The notes under the pieces are model-generated. The model saw nothing but the letters and a program-made list of their open reading frames with translations. It did not search any database and was not told the origin of the DNA. Shown here in pieces: positions 8,941 to 17,571 of a stretch of DNA of 64,000 nucleotides. Both the position numbers and the translations under genes were made by a program. Numbering within the stretch: the stretch's first letter is position 1; each line of letters opens with the position of its first letter. The DNA is from Halarcobacter ebronensis (GTDB taxonomy: Bacteria; Campylobacterota; Campylobacteria; Campylobacterales; Arcobacteraceae). Where the stretch lies: positions 2,852,001 through 2,916,000 of the forward strand of contig NZ_CP053836.1 in the NCBI RefSeq assembly GCF_013201825.1, given 5' to 3'.

Positions 8941-10410
8941 ATGATTACTTCAAAAAATAGAGATTTTAATGATATTTTTGCAATGCCAATATTAAAAGTA
9001 GTTTTCAAAAATAGAGTATTTATTAAAGTGATACAGCTGTTAACTCTTTCTCTTTTTGTATATGCAATTTTTTTAGGATTTAAGGAACCAACGTTAGAAA
9101 ATAGTTTTACAAGATATCTTTTCTGGGGACTTTTTTGGTCTTTATTTATGGTGGTTTCTCTTGTTACTTTTGGAAGAGTTTTCTGTGGGATTTGTCCCCA
9201 TGGCTTTTTAGGAAAATATATCACAAAATTAGGGCTAAAAAAAGAGATGCCTAAATTTTTGCAAAATAGATATATTGGTATTATGATTTTAGTTATTGGT
9301 TGGTGGTTTGTATACTACTCTTTCCCAAGTTTTTGGAAAACTCCTTTTAACACAGCTTTAATGTTTACAATATTAACTCTTCTTTCAGTTACACTATTTT
9401 ATTTGTATAAAGATATGTCTTACTGCAAATTTATCTGTCCTATTGGAACGCTAACAAGAGCTTTTAATAAAATCTCTTTTACAAGTTTAAAAACCTATAG
9501 TGAAGATTGCAAAGAGTGTAAAACTTTTGAGTGTGCAAAAGCCTGTAGTTACAATTTAAAACCCTTTACTTTTGAGAAAAAAAACTCTATGGAAGATTGC
9601 TCTTTATGTATGGATTGTAGTAGTGCATGTGAAGCAGTTAGTTTTAAAGTTGAAAAACCTTCAAACTCCCTATTTAGCAAATTTAAGATAAATAGTGCCG
9701 AAGTGTGGACTTATATACTTATTATTGCTTGTATTCCTATTACCATGTCTTTTCATCATGGATTAAATAGAACAAACCTTGCAAATGAGTTTATTTGGAG
9801 CAAAACAGCTGCACAGTTTGAGCAACTTTTTAATCTTCAAGGTTTAGATACAGTTGGAATGTTCTCATTTCTTTATGCCCTAATATTCTCTATTTTAACT
9901 GTTTTTATAGGTATGTTTCTTGCCTCAAAACTATTAAAAAGTAGTTTCAATACAACTTTATATACTTTAGGATATGCCTTTATTCCAATTTTTGTTATTG
10001 GTGGTTTAGCACACTTGCTTCATAGTTTTTTTACTCACACCTATGCAGATATAGCAAATGGATTTATTTATGGATTCAACCTTGATTTACAAAAAGTTGA
10101 AAACCTAGCCTCAAGGGATGCATCTTGGTTAAAAATATTTAGTTTTTTCCCTTATTTAGCTGTAGTTTGGGCTTATTTAATATTAGCAAAAAGATTGAAA
10201 TTTTTTGAAGCCTCAACTTTAAAAAAAGTATTTGCATTCTTTTTTGCTTCTGCACTTATATCTTTATATCTATTTCTTAATCTTTATAGAATCTATGTAT
10301 TTAATACTTATGGAGTAAAAGAGCAGAATCATAGACATCAAACCCATACAAAAACTGTTGAAAAACAACCAACAGTTTTAACAACATCAAAGGAGATAAA
10401 TGGACATTGA
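8941..10410 (+). CDS. Membrane polyferredoxin (NapH/CcoG-like) in a TonB operon
   Basis: This 489-residue polytopic membrane protein has two membrane-adjacent Cys motifs (C82xxC85P and C162xxxC166P, as in NapH/NosR/CcoG proteins). Two ferredoxin-type [4Fe-4S] motifs follow: C190xxC193xxxxC198xxxC202 and C220xxC223xxC226xxxC230. The C-terminal membrane half contains His-rich segments (FHHG, HLLHSFFTHT) that could bind haem, and the tail has HRHQTH. It begins 8 bp after the receptor gene and overlaps exbB by 11 bp. A role in moving electrons across the inner membrane to reduce an imported metal complex is a reasonable inference from context. No substrate is proven. Confidence 0.8.
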   Translation: MITSKNRDFNDIFAMPILKVVFKNRVFIKVIQLLTLSLFVYAIFLGFKEPTLENSFTRYLFWGLFWSLFMVVSLVTFGRVFCGICPHGFLGKYITKLGLKKEMPKFLQNRYIGIMILVIGWWFVYYSFPSFWKTPFNTALMFTILTLLSVTLFYLYKDMSYCKFICPIGTLTRAFNKISFTSLKTYSEDCKECKTFECAKACSYNLKPFTFEKKNSMEDCSLCMDCSSACEAVSFKVEKPSNSLFSKFKINSAEVWTYILIIACIPITMSFHHGLNRTNLANEFIWSKTAAQFEQLFNLQGLDTVGMFSFLYALIFSILTVFIGMFLASKLLKSSFNTTLYTLGYAFIPIFVIGGLAHLLHSFFTHTYADIANGFIYGFNLDLQKVENLASRDASWLKIFSFFPYLAVVWAYLILAKRLKFFEASTLKKVFAFFFASALISLYLFLNLYRIYVFNTYGVKEQNHRHQTHTKTVEKQPTVLTTSKEINGH

Positions 10411-10843
10411 ACTAATAAATAAGATAACCGATTATGGAATAATCGGTTTCTTGGGCTTTCTTAGTTTCTTAACACTAATGTTTTATATTGAAAGAATTTG
10501 GTTTTACAAAACTATCAAACTTGAAGAGTATAAAAACAAAGAGGAGTTAGAGATAGATTTGACAAATAATATTGGTATTATTACTACAACTGCATCAAAT
10601 GCACCATATATTGGTCTGCTTGGGACAGTATTTGGCATTATTGTTACCTTTTATATTATGGGTCAAAGTGGAAATATTGATGTAAAAAACATTATGACTT
10701 CTCTGGCTTTAGCCTTAAAAGCAACAGCGATGGGGCTTATTGTGGCTATTCCTGCAATTGTATTTAACAACCATTTAGTTAGAAAAAGTGAAGTTTTGAT
10801 TGCTAAATGGGAAGTTTTACAAAAGGCAAAGAGTGAAGCCTAA
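10400..10843 (+). CDS. exbB: ExbB, energy transducer of the TonB system
   Basis: A 147-residue MotA/TolQ/ExbB-family inner-membrane protein. It has an N-terminal membrane segment (GIIGFLGFLSFLTLMFYIERIW, interrupted here only by description) and the family core APYIGLLGTVFGIIVTF followed by SLALALKATAMGLIVAIPA. With ExbD it forms the proton channel that powers TonB. It overlaps the preceding polyferredoxin gene by 11 bp and the exbD start by 11 bp, so translation is probably coupled. Confidence 0.93.
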   Translation: MDIELINKITDYGIIGFLGFLSFLTLMFYIERIWFYKTIKLEEYKNKEELEIDLTNNIGIITTTASNAPYIGLLGTVFGIIVTFYIMGQSGNIDVKNIMTSLALALKATAMGLIVAIPAIVFNNHLVRKSEVLIAKWEVLQKAKSEA

Positions 10844-11222
10844 AAAATTTGATTCAATAAATGTAATTCCATTTATTGATATTATGTTGGTCCTTTTAGT
10901 AATCATTCTTACCACTGCCTCATTTGTAGCAAAAGGTATAATTCCTGTAAACTTGCCTAGTGCAAAAAGTGCCACAATAAAAAAAGATAAAAAAAGTCTA
11001 GTTGTTACAATAAAAGCAAATGATGAGATACTCTTTAACGAAAGTTCTATAGATGAAAAAGAGCTTGAAAATAGTTTGCTTAAATATGATAAAAAAACCA
11101 ATATTGAGATAAATTGCGATAAAGATGTTAGATTTGAACTCTTTATTAAACTCTTAGATACTCTAAAAGAGAATGAGTTTGAAAATATTGCAATAATTAC
11201 AAAAAAGGAATCCAAAAGTTGA
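10833..11222 (+). CDS. exbD: ExbD, energy transducer of the TonB system
   Basis: I choose the GTG at 10833 as start. It is preceded by AAAGG at 10823-10827 and yields KPKKFDSINVIPFIDIMLVLL, the standard ExbD opening; a longer frame from an ATG at 10800 would lie wholly inside exbB. The product is about 129 residues with one N-terminal membrane helix carrying the conserved proton-binding Asp (PFIDIMLVLLVII) and a periplasmic domain (SLVVTIKANDEILFN). It overlaps exbB by 11 bp, and its stop codon overlaps the tonB start codon. Confidence 0.92.
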   Translation: MKPKKFDSINVIPFIDIMLVLLVIILTTASFVAKGIIPVNLPSAKSATIKKDKKSLVVTIKANDEILFNESSIDEKELENSLLKYDKKTNIEINCDKDVRFELFIKLLDTLKENEFENIAIITKKESKS

Positions 11223-11899
11223 GATATTTAGGCTCTTTTTTAATCTCGCTATTTCTATATGGCTCATTAATTTTTGCAGTTGTTTATAACAACACTAAAC
11301 CCTCTTTTTCAAATAAAACTATAGAAGAGAAAAGAGTTGTAAAAATCTCACTTCTTTCTCCACCAATAAAAGAGGAAAAAAAGCAGTTAGATACTCCTAG
11401 AATAGAAGAAAAAAAGATTATAAAAAAAGAGAAAAAAATTGAAAAAAGAGGAGAAAAAAAGGTTTTAAAAAAGAGTTTGGTAAAAAAAGAGGAGACTCTT
11501 GTAAAAAAACTTCCAGAAGAAAAAAAGATTTGTGAAACTCCTATTAAAGACCCTTTAGAGCAAAAAGAACAAAAAAAAGTAGAACCTAAATCTCAAGTAG
11601 CATCAATTAGCATAGCATCAATAAAAAATGAGTTTTTAGCAAAAGTTAAAAGTAAAATTAATCAAAATAAAATCTACCCAGATAGTGCAAAAAGACGTGG
11701 AATCCAAGGAGATACAAAAGTAAGCTTTGAAATTTTCCAAAATGGAAGTGTTAATAATATTAAGTTATTGCAAGGGAATAAAATCTTTAAAAAAGCCGTA
11801 TTTAATGCAATAGAAGATAGTTTTCCAATAAAAACACCCACACAAAAAGATATTTTTCCTCTAATAGTTACCCTAAAAATAGAGTTTAAACTACATTAA
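11219..11899 (+). CDS. tonB: TonB-family energy transducer
   Basis: A 226-residue protein starting at TTG, which overlaps the exbD stop codon by 4 bp (TTGA). It has a single N-terminal membrane anchor (SFLISLFLYGSLIFAVV), a long Lys/Glu-rich periplasmic linker (about residues 45-135), and a C-terminal TonB domain (KIYPDSAKRRGIQGDTKVSF, then NGSVNNIKLLQ). It spans the periplasm and contacts the TonB box of the receptor. It is the last gene of the operon; no clear terminator follows. Confidence 0.9.
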   Translation: MRYLGSFLISLFLYGSLIFAVVYNNTKPSFSNKTIEEKRVVKISLLSPPIKEEKKQLDTPRIEEKKIIKKEKKIEKRGEKKVLKKSLVKKEETLVKKLPEEKKICETPIKDPLEQKEQKKVEPKSQVASISIASIKNEFLAKVKSKINQNKIYPDSAKRRGIQGDTKVSFEIFQNGSVNNIKLLQGNKIFKKAVFNAIEDSFPIKTPTQKDIFPLIVTLKIEFKLH

Positions 11900-11977
11900 A
11901 ATAATTAAAATAAATATTAAAAATACCTTTCAGTTTAAATAAGTAAAATTTTCTACTTTCTAAATAAAGAGAAAAAA

Positions 11978-14081
11978 ATGGACTTTTCAATATCAGCAAA
12001 AAAAGAATGCGTATATTTTTCTTATTACAGTTGCAATTTTAAATACTGCCATTGCTATTTTAATGTTTATCTATTTAAAAGATAGTCTAATTGAGTCTAC
12101 TTATGAAAACAATATTAAACTTGCTCAAAATGAGTTTAACAAAACAGAGATTCAGATAAAAAAAGAGATTGATCACTATAGACTAATTTTAAGAGTTATA
12201 AAAGAGAGTGGAAATTTCCAACAATATATTATGGATTATGATAAAAATATAGAAAACACTTTAATCCATGATTTTGAAAATTATGCAAAAACAAATGAAG
12301 ATATTTTTCAGGTAAGATATTTAGACAATGAAGGGATGGAGAGAATAAGAGTTGATAAAATAAGTGGCGAAACGTATGTTGCAAAAAACCTTCAAAACAA
12401 AGAGAATAGATACTATTTTTTAAGAACAAAAAATTTAAAAGAGAATCAATACTACATCTCTGATTTTGACTTAAATGTAGAAAATGGTGAAATTGAAATA
12501 CCATACAAACCTACAATAAGAGTCTCAACACCCATTTACGAAGGAGATAAATTTTTAGGAATTTTAATAATCAATTATAATGTAAAGAATTTAATAGATT
12601 ATATTTCAGCACAAAATATATTCAATGTGTACTATATGGATAATGTAGGTAATTTTTTACTTCATCCTGATAGAAAAAAATGTTGGAGTACCCAACTTAA
12701 AACTAATTATAAAGTAAAAGATGAAATAAAAAATATAGATGAATTAAAACTAAATAACTATAAAGACAAGAATCTACTCTACTACATAGATAGAGTTTCT
12801 ATTACTGATACCGACTTTTTTATAATCTATTCAGTAAAAAAAGAGATTTATGAAAAAGAAGAAAAAGAGTTAGAAAATGAAATTTTTATGATATTTATCA
12901 TCATCTTTGTTGTTACTTTTCCTATTGTTATTATTGGTTCATATCTACAAGCATTTCAAATGAAAATTTTAGAGACTTTAATTGATAGTTTGCCTTTTCC
13001 TATTGCACTAAAAAATAGAGTTGGCAAATTTGTTTTGGTAAATGAATCTTTAGTAAGTCTTTATAGTTTTAAGAATAAAGAGTCACTATTGGGGAAAATA
13101 TCTTATGATTTTAGCTCAAAAAATCTTCCATATACTAATAAAATAAAAGATTCCCAAGCTCTTAAAAAAAGCAAAATAAAATATGAAGATATTCTTCATC
13201 TTCCAAGTAATAGTAAAGAGTTATATTTTGATACAAGATTGATAAAAATAACTTTCTTGGGACTTTTTAAAAAAGATTTTATTTTAGGTATTGCCATAGA
13301 TATAACAGAGCTTAAAGAGCTTAATAATGAACTAGAAAAAAGGGTAAAAGAGGAGTTGGCAAAAAGATTAAAAAGTGAACAAAGACTTGCTCAAAAAACA
13401 AAACTTGCAGAGATTGGAAACTTAATTGATAATATTATTCTTCAATGGGAACACCCTTTAAATCTTATCTCATTAAATACTCAAGCTATAGAGTTGGAAT
13501 ATGAAACAATAAATAAACTTGATGAAGAGAATACTTTAAAAAGAGTGGAAACAATTAAAGAGAGTACCCAATTTATGTTTGATACAACTGCTGATTTAAA
13601 ACTGTTTTTATCCCTTGATAAAGGAATTGAACTCTTTAGTCTTTCAGATATTGTCAACACCGTTGAAAGAATTTTAATGGGAAGATTAAAAAAGTTACAT
13701 ATTGATATAAGAAAAGAGATTAATGAAGAGATTAAGATACAAGGTTTAAAAAATGAATTCTCTCAAGTGATATTAAACCTTATAAATAACTCATTAAACG
13801 AGTTTGAGTCATCAAATAAAAAATATACAAAAAAAGATATTTTTATTGGGGCTTCAATTACTGAAACTTTTATTGTAATAAAAGTTGAAGACAATGCAAA
13901 AGAGCTTCCATTAAAAGCTACAAAAAAAATCTTTAATGAAAATTTTGAAAGTGAAAATGAAGATATACAAAGAAAAGGATTACATATTTGTAAAGGGATT
14001 ATTAATAATATTTTTAAAGGAACAATAGAAGCAAACTCTAAAAATGGTTATACTGTTTTTGAGGTAAAAATTCCACTCTAA
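11978..14081 (+). pseudogene. Degenerate dCache-PAS sensor histidine kinase with a +1 frameshift near the start
   Basis: The best start (ATG 11978, after an A/G-rich ribosome binding site) opens MDFSISAKK and then meets a run of seven A (11998-12004). Removing one A joins it to the main frame as KKNAYIFLITVAILNTAIAI, a normal first membrane helix. As read, the main frame has its first ATG only at 12063, inside that helix, with no ribosome binding site. Downstream are a periplasmic Cache-like domain, a second membrane helix (about residues 274-298 from 12063), a PAS domain and a kinase core. The phosphoacceptor region reads IILQWEHPL where active relatives have IAHQWRQPL, so the His is Leu460. 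The ATP boxes are also degraded (EDNAKELP for EDNGGGIP; RKGLHICKG for GTGIGLYISK). It is a decaying kinase or a pseudokinase; a sequencing error in the A-run is possible. Confidence 0.72.
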
Positions 14082-14090
14082 TTTAGCTTA

Positions 14091-14110
14091 TGTCACAAAA
14101 ATTGTCACAA
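14091..14110 (+). promoter_or_regulatory. Tandem direct repeat TGTCACAA-N4-TGTCACAA (site 1)
   Basis: Two identical TGTCACAA octamers (14091-14098 and 14103-14110) sit at a 12-bp period, 94 bp upstream of the 7TMR-DISM kinase start. A TATAAT hexamer at 14171-14176 could be the promoter. Tandem direct half-sites are typical of OmpR/PhoB-family regulators, and such regulators are encoded immediately downstream. Related sites occur at 16744 and 17572. Confidence 0.6.
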
Positions 14111-14203
14111 TATTAGTGCTATATTTGCTTTCGAATATTTCTATTTATAAGAAACCCAATTCATCTTAAGTATAATTTACTAAAAATCTAAAGGTACCCT
14201 ACT

Positions 14204-16072
14204 TTGAAATTAAAAATTATAATTTTACTTCTTTTTTTATCATCACTATTGCATGCCCAAATAATTAAAATTGATGAAATGACAAAAAGTACAGATATTC
14301 TTTCTCACTCAGAAATATATATTGATAAAACAAAAAATTTGACTATAGATGATATTATTGGAAAAAATTTAAAATTTGAACCAAACAGTAAAAAAATATT
14401 ACCATATGGTTACTCTCCTGATTTTAATGTCTGGATTAAGTTTACTCTACAAAATAACTCAAATAGTATCCTAAATAGAATAATTGAGTATGATAACCCA
14501 CTTACAACTACAGTAAATTTCTATGATCCAGATAAGAATTATCAAGAACAAAAAAATGGACTCTTTTCAAAAGATTTCACAAGAAATAGTGTTAATCCAA
14601 CTTTTGAAGCCCATCTTAAAGCAAATGAAACAAAAACCTATTATTTAAATGTTTCTTCTTATATTACTACTTTGATTATAAAAGTTAAACTTTGGCAGGA
14701 GGAAGCCTTTTTTAATAAAGAGGTATTCCATCAGATTATTTTGGCTTTGTTTTTTGGATCAATGCTTATTCTAGGAGTATACAATCTCTTTATTTTCTTT
14801 TTCACAAAGGATTTAAGTTACTTATATTATGTACTTTATATTTTTGGCATTGTTTTTCATCAATTAGTTTATGTAGGTTTTATTAAGTTTTTTATTGAAT
14901 CTACTCAAACTATTCATAATCTTATTGAAGCAGCATCAATAATTGTTGCTTTCCCTGTTTTAGCTCTTGGAATGTTTACAAAAACTTTTTTACAAACAAA
15001 ACAGTACCCAAAACACAATCTTATATTAAATGCTTTTCTTATTTTAATTCCTATTGCCATACTCTTTTTCCTTTTTTCAAATGGATATGATAAATATAGA
15101 AATTTATTTACAATGTTACTTCTAATTTATCTAATGTATTTAACTTTATATGCAGCAATAAAAAGGAATAGACAAGCCTATTTTATACTCTTTGCCTGGA
15201 CAATTTTCTTAACCTCTGGGATGTTAATGTTTTTATCAAGTGCTGGGATATTTAATATCTATGAACATGTACCTTATTTTGTTGAAATCTCTTTTATTTT
15301 AGAGGCTATTTTATTCTCTATTGCTTTGGCAAATAGAATTAACTCTTTGCAAAAAGAGAAAGAAGAGGCAAATAAAAAACTTTTAGATCAACAAAAAAAT
15401 GAGACTAAAATTCTTGCTAAAAAAGTTGAAGAGAGAACAGTAGATTTAACAAAAGCATTAGAGGAAAAAAGTCTTCTTCTAAAAGAGCTAAATCATAGAG
15501 TTAAAAATAATATGCAAACAATTGTTTCTTTAATTAGACTACAAAATGATGAAGTTGAAGATGAGAGACTTCAAGATGTATTAATGACAATACAAAATAG
15601 AATTAATGCTATGAGTCACTTACACGAACTTCTTTATAGGAAAGATGATATATCATCTATAAATGCTTTTGAATATTTTGAAGTATTAGTTGAAGAGGTA
15701 AAATACAGTTACCAAAAAGATATAGAGATTATTTTGAATGTAAAAACTGAACTAAGAATTGAAGATGCTATTTATTGTGGTTTAATCCTAAATGAACTAC
15801 TTACAAACTCATTTAAATATGCTTTCCCAAAAAAGGAAGGAAATATATATATTAATTTAGAGAAAAATGACAACACTTTTCTCTTGGAAGTAAAAGACAA
15901 TGGAATTGGATATGATAAAAAATCAATAAAAGACAACTCATTAGGAACATTATTAATTCATACATTAGCAACCCAACAGTTAGATGGAGAAATAGTAACG
16001 GATTCTCAAGATGGAGTAAAGGTATCAATTACATGGATAGATTATGAAAAAGGCAAAGATTTTAATAGTTGA
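14204..16072 (+). CDS. 7TMR-DISM sensor histidine kinase (HisKA_2 type)
   Basis: A 622-residue kinase starting at TTG (AAAGG at 14191-14195 upstream). A signal peptide (LLFLSSLLHA) precedes a periplasmic 7TMR-DISM extracellular domain (about 25-175). Seven membrane helices follow (about 180-385), then a coiled coil, then a HisKA_2 dimerisation region with the phosphoacceptor His431 in LNHRVKNNMQTIVSLIRLQ, and an ATPase domain (NELLTNSFKYAF, VKDNGIGYD). 7TMR-DISM domains are small-molecule sensors of mostly unknown ligand. It overlaps the next response-regulator gene by 29 bp and almost certainly phosphorylates that protein. The neighbouring synthase homologue makes an acylated signal a candidate ligand, which is inference only. 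Confidence 0.9.
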   Translation: MKLKIIILLLFLSSLLHAQIIKIDEMTKSTDILSHSEIYIDKTKNLTIDDIIGKNLKFEPNSKKILPYGYSPDFNVWIKFTLQNNSNSILNRIIEYDNPLTTTVNFYDPDKNYQEQKNGLFSKDFTRNSVNPTFEAHLKANETKTYYLNVSSYITTLIIKVKLWQEEAFFNKEVFHQIILALFFGSMLILGVYNLFIFFFTKDLSYLYYVLYIFGIVFHQLVYVGFIKFFIESTQTIHNLIEAASIIVAFPVLALGMFTKTFLQTKQYPKHNLILNAFLILIPIAILFFLFSNGYDKYRNLFTMLLLIYLMYLTLYAAIKRNRQAYFILFAWTIFLTSGMLMFLSSAGIFNIYEHVPYFVEISFILEAILFSIALANRINSLQKEKEEANKKLLDQQKNETKILAKKVEERTVDLTKALEEKSLLLKELNHRVKNNMQTIVSLIRLQNDEVEDERLQDVLMTIQNRINAMSHLHELLYRKDDISSINAFEYFEVLVEEVKYSYQKDIEIILNVKTELRIEDAIYCGLILNELLTNSFKYAFPKKEGNIYINLEKNDNTFLLEVKDNGIGYDKKSIKDNSLGTLLIHTLATQQLDGEIVTDSQDGVKVSITWIDYEKGKDFNS

Positions 16073-16733
16073 AGATGAAACTATAGTTGCTTTAGATATA
16101 AAAAGTGCTCTTTTGCATTTGGGTTATGAAGTTACCCAATGTGTAAGAAGTTATAACAAAGCTCTTGAAAGTGTAATAAATAACAAACCAGATATTATTC
16201 TCATGGATATTCATCTATTTGGCGATAAAGATGGTATTGAAACAGCAATTGCTATCCAAAAAATAGAGAATATTCCCATCATATATTTAACTGCCTATTC
16301 CGATGAAAAAACAATAAGCAGAGCCATTGAAACCAATCCAATAAGTTATCTTATTAAACCTTTTAAAAGGGATGAACTAAACTCCACAATCCGTTTGGGT
16401 CTTTATAAATTAAATAAATCTAATAGATGTAATATAGAGATGAAATGTGTAAATTTAGGATTTAACTATTTTTTTGATTTAAATAATGAGATACTATATT
16501 ATGAAAATATACCTATAAAACTAAGTCAAAATGAGAAAAAACTCTTAACTCTTTTAGTTGAAGCAAAAGGTTCATTAATAAGTTTTAGTGAGATTGAGTA
16601 CTATATTTGGCCTGATTGTGCAGTTTCAAGTAGTGCGTTAAGAACACTGATTTATCGTTTAAGGGGAAAACTTGAGTATAAAATTATTGAAACTGTTCCC
16701 TCTTTAGGATGTAAACTAACTCCTCTTTTTTAG
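16044..16733 (+). CDS. Response regulator, receiver plus Trans_reg_C winged helix (paralogue 1)
   Basis: A 229-residue regulator. The receiver (1-120) has acidic pocket ED at 10-11, phosphoacceptor Asp55 in ILMDIHLF and the conserved Lys in LIKPFKRDEL. The C-terminal OmpR-type winged helix (about 150-229) contains IEYYIWPDCAVSSSALRTLI and YRLRGKLEYKIIETVPSLG. The gene starts inside the end of the upstream kinase gene (29-bp overlap), so the pair is translationally coupled. It is clearly paralogous to the regulator at 17622. It is the most likely protein to bind the 12-bp-period direct repeats in this locus. Confidence 0.92.
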   Translation: MKKAKILIVEDETIVALDIKSALLHLGYEVTQCVRSYNKALESVINNKPDIILMDIHLFGDKDGIETAIAIQKIENIPIIYLTAYSDEKTISRAIETNPISYLIKPFKRDELNSTIRLGLYKLNKSNRCNIEMKCVNLGFNYFFDLNNEILYYENIPIKLSQNEKKLLTLLVEAKGSLISFSEIEYYIWPDCAVSSSALRTLIYRLRGKLEYKIIETVPSLGCKLTPLF

Positions 16734-16743
16734 CTTAATTTGT

Positions 16744-16763
16744 TTGTGACAGAAAGCGTGACG
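16744..16763 (-). promoter_or_regulatory. Tandem direct repeat CGTCACGC-N4-TGTCACAA (site 2, minus orientation)
   Basis: On the minus strand the two half-sites read CGTCACGC and TGTCACAA with a 4-bp gap, again a 12-bp period. The site lies 40 bp upstream of the LuxI-like gene. It shares GTCAC-N7-GTCAC exactly with site 1 (14091) but in the opposite orientation. Confidence 0.55.
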
Positions 16764-16777
16764 CTGCTCTTGTAAAG

Positions 16778-16799
16778 TTGTCCTTAAAAAAAAGGACAA
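16778..16799 (+). promoter_or_regulatory. Hairpin sequestering the ribosome binding site of the LuxI-like gene
   Basis: TTGTCCTT (16778-16785) and AAGGACAA (16792-16799) form a perfect 8-bp stem around a 6-A loop. The only good Shine-Dalgarno sequence of the gene starting at 16803, AAGGA at 16792-16796, lies wholly in the stem. Translation should be reduced unless the stem is opened. This is a direct sequence observation; regulation is inferred. Confidence 0.55.
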
Positions 16800-16802
16800 A
16801 AA

Positions 16803-17564
16803 ATGGTAAATATAAACAAAAACATCTCGTTATTCCAGTTACAAGAGTTGCTTGAAGCAAATTTCCAACAAAAATCAACATATCTTCCTGAGGGGTTTTA
16901 CAAAGAGCAACAAAAAGCTATTGAAATCTTTAATAAAAGAATTTTTTTAGAAAAAGTAATTGATGAGACAATATCATTTAATAAAAAACTTGTCTGGACA
17001 TATGAAAAAAATAATCTAAAACTTACTAAAACAGCTGAAGAGTTGATTGAAGTATTCAAACTAAGAAGTGACGTTTACACAGATATTAACTACCAACATG
17101 AGTTTCCTGATACTATAGAGGGTCTCAATTTTGACAAATTTGATATGAACTCAGCAGTTATATATTATCAAAAAAACAAAGAAGTAACAGCTTCTATAAG
17201 ACTTATATTTGACTCTAAAGAGAATCTTCCAACAGAAGGAAAAGTTAAATTTGATGATATGAGAAAAAAATATAATACTATTGGAGAGATCTCTAGAAAT
17301 GTAGTTAAATATAGAAATGAGGGACTTCATCAAGAGTTCAAATATCTTATGTGTGGAATATATAATATCTTTATTAATAATGATATTGATATTGCTCTTT
17401 CAGGGATAAGAAAAGACCACTTAAAACTTTTTAAAAAATTAGGAGGAGTAGAGATTTACAAAGAGATGGAAGGGTATGGTTCCCTTGATGTACCTTTTTT
17501 AATTATCTCTTATAATCCAGAGTTTGCATCAAAATTTTTCAAAAAAGTTTTTTTGGAACAATAG
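16803..17564 (+). CDS. LuxI/FeeM-superfamily acyl-signal synthase homologue
   Basis: A 253-residue cytoplasmic protein. An N-terminal extension of about 75 residues precedes a core that reads like an autoinducer synthase. Candidate catalytic positions are Arg88 and Tyr92 (LRSDVYTD), Asp111 and Asp114 (NFDKFD), Arg133 (SIRLIF), and Glu162 and Arg165 (GEISRNVV). The known LuxI-family set in EsaI is Arg24, Phe28, Asp45, Asp48, Arg68, Glu97 and Arg100. The gaps D-3-D, R-29-E and E-3-R are identical. The conserved Trp34 has no obvious equivalent. LuxI and FeeM-type enzymes join an acyl group from acyl-ACP to an amino substrate, so the product here could be an acyl-homoserine lactone or an N-acyl amino acid. 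It stands alone between two paralogous response regulators, with repeat site 2 and a hairpin over its ribosome binding site. No LuxR homologue is seen. The product and substrate are unknown. Confidence 0.75.
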   Translation: MVNINKNISLFQLQELLEANFQQKSTYLPEGFYKEQQKAIEIFNKRIFLEKVIDETISFNKKLVWTYEKNNLKLTKTAEELIEVFKLRSDVYTDINYQHEFPDTIEGLNFDKFDMNSAVIYYQKNKEVTASIRLIFDSKENLPTEGKVKFDDMRKKYNTIGEISRNVVKYRNEGLHQEFKYLMCGIYNIFINNDIDIALSGIRKDHLKLFKKLGGVEIYKEMEGYGSLDVPFLIISYNPEFASKFFKKVFLEQ

Positions 17565-17571
17565 ATGAATT

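Noticed and set aside
11978-12010. Programmed -1 ribosomal frameshifting on the A-run in the degenerate kinase
   Set aside because: The run fits a slippery heptamer, but a -1 shift leads to the wrong frame; joining the two frames needs a +1 change.
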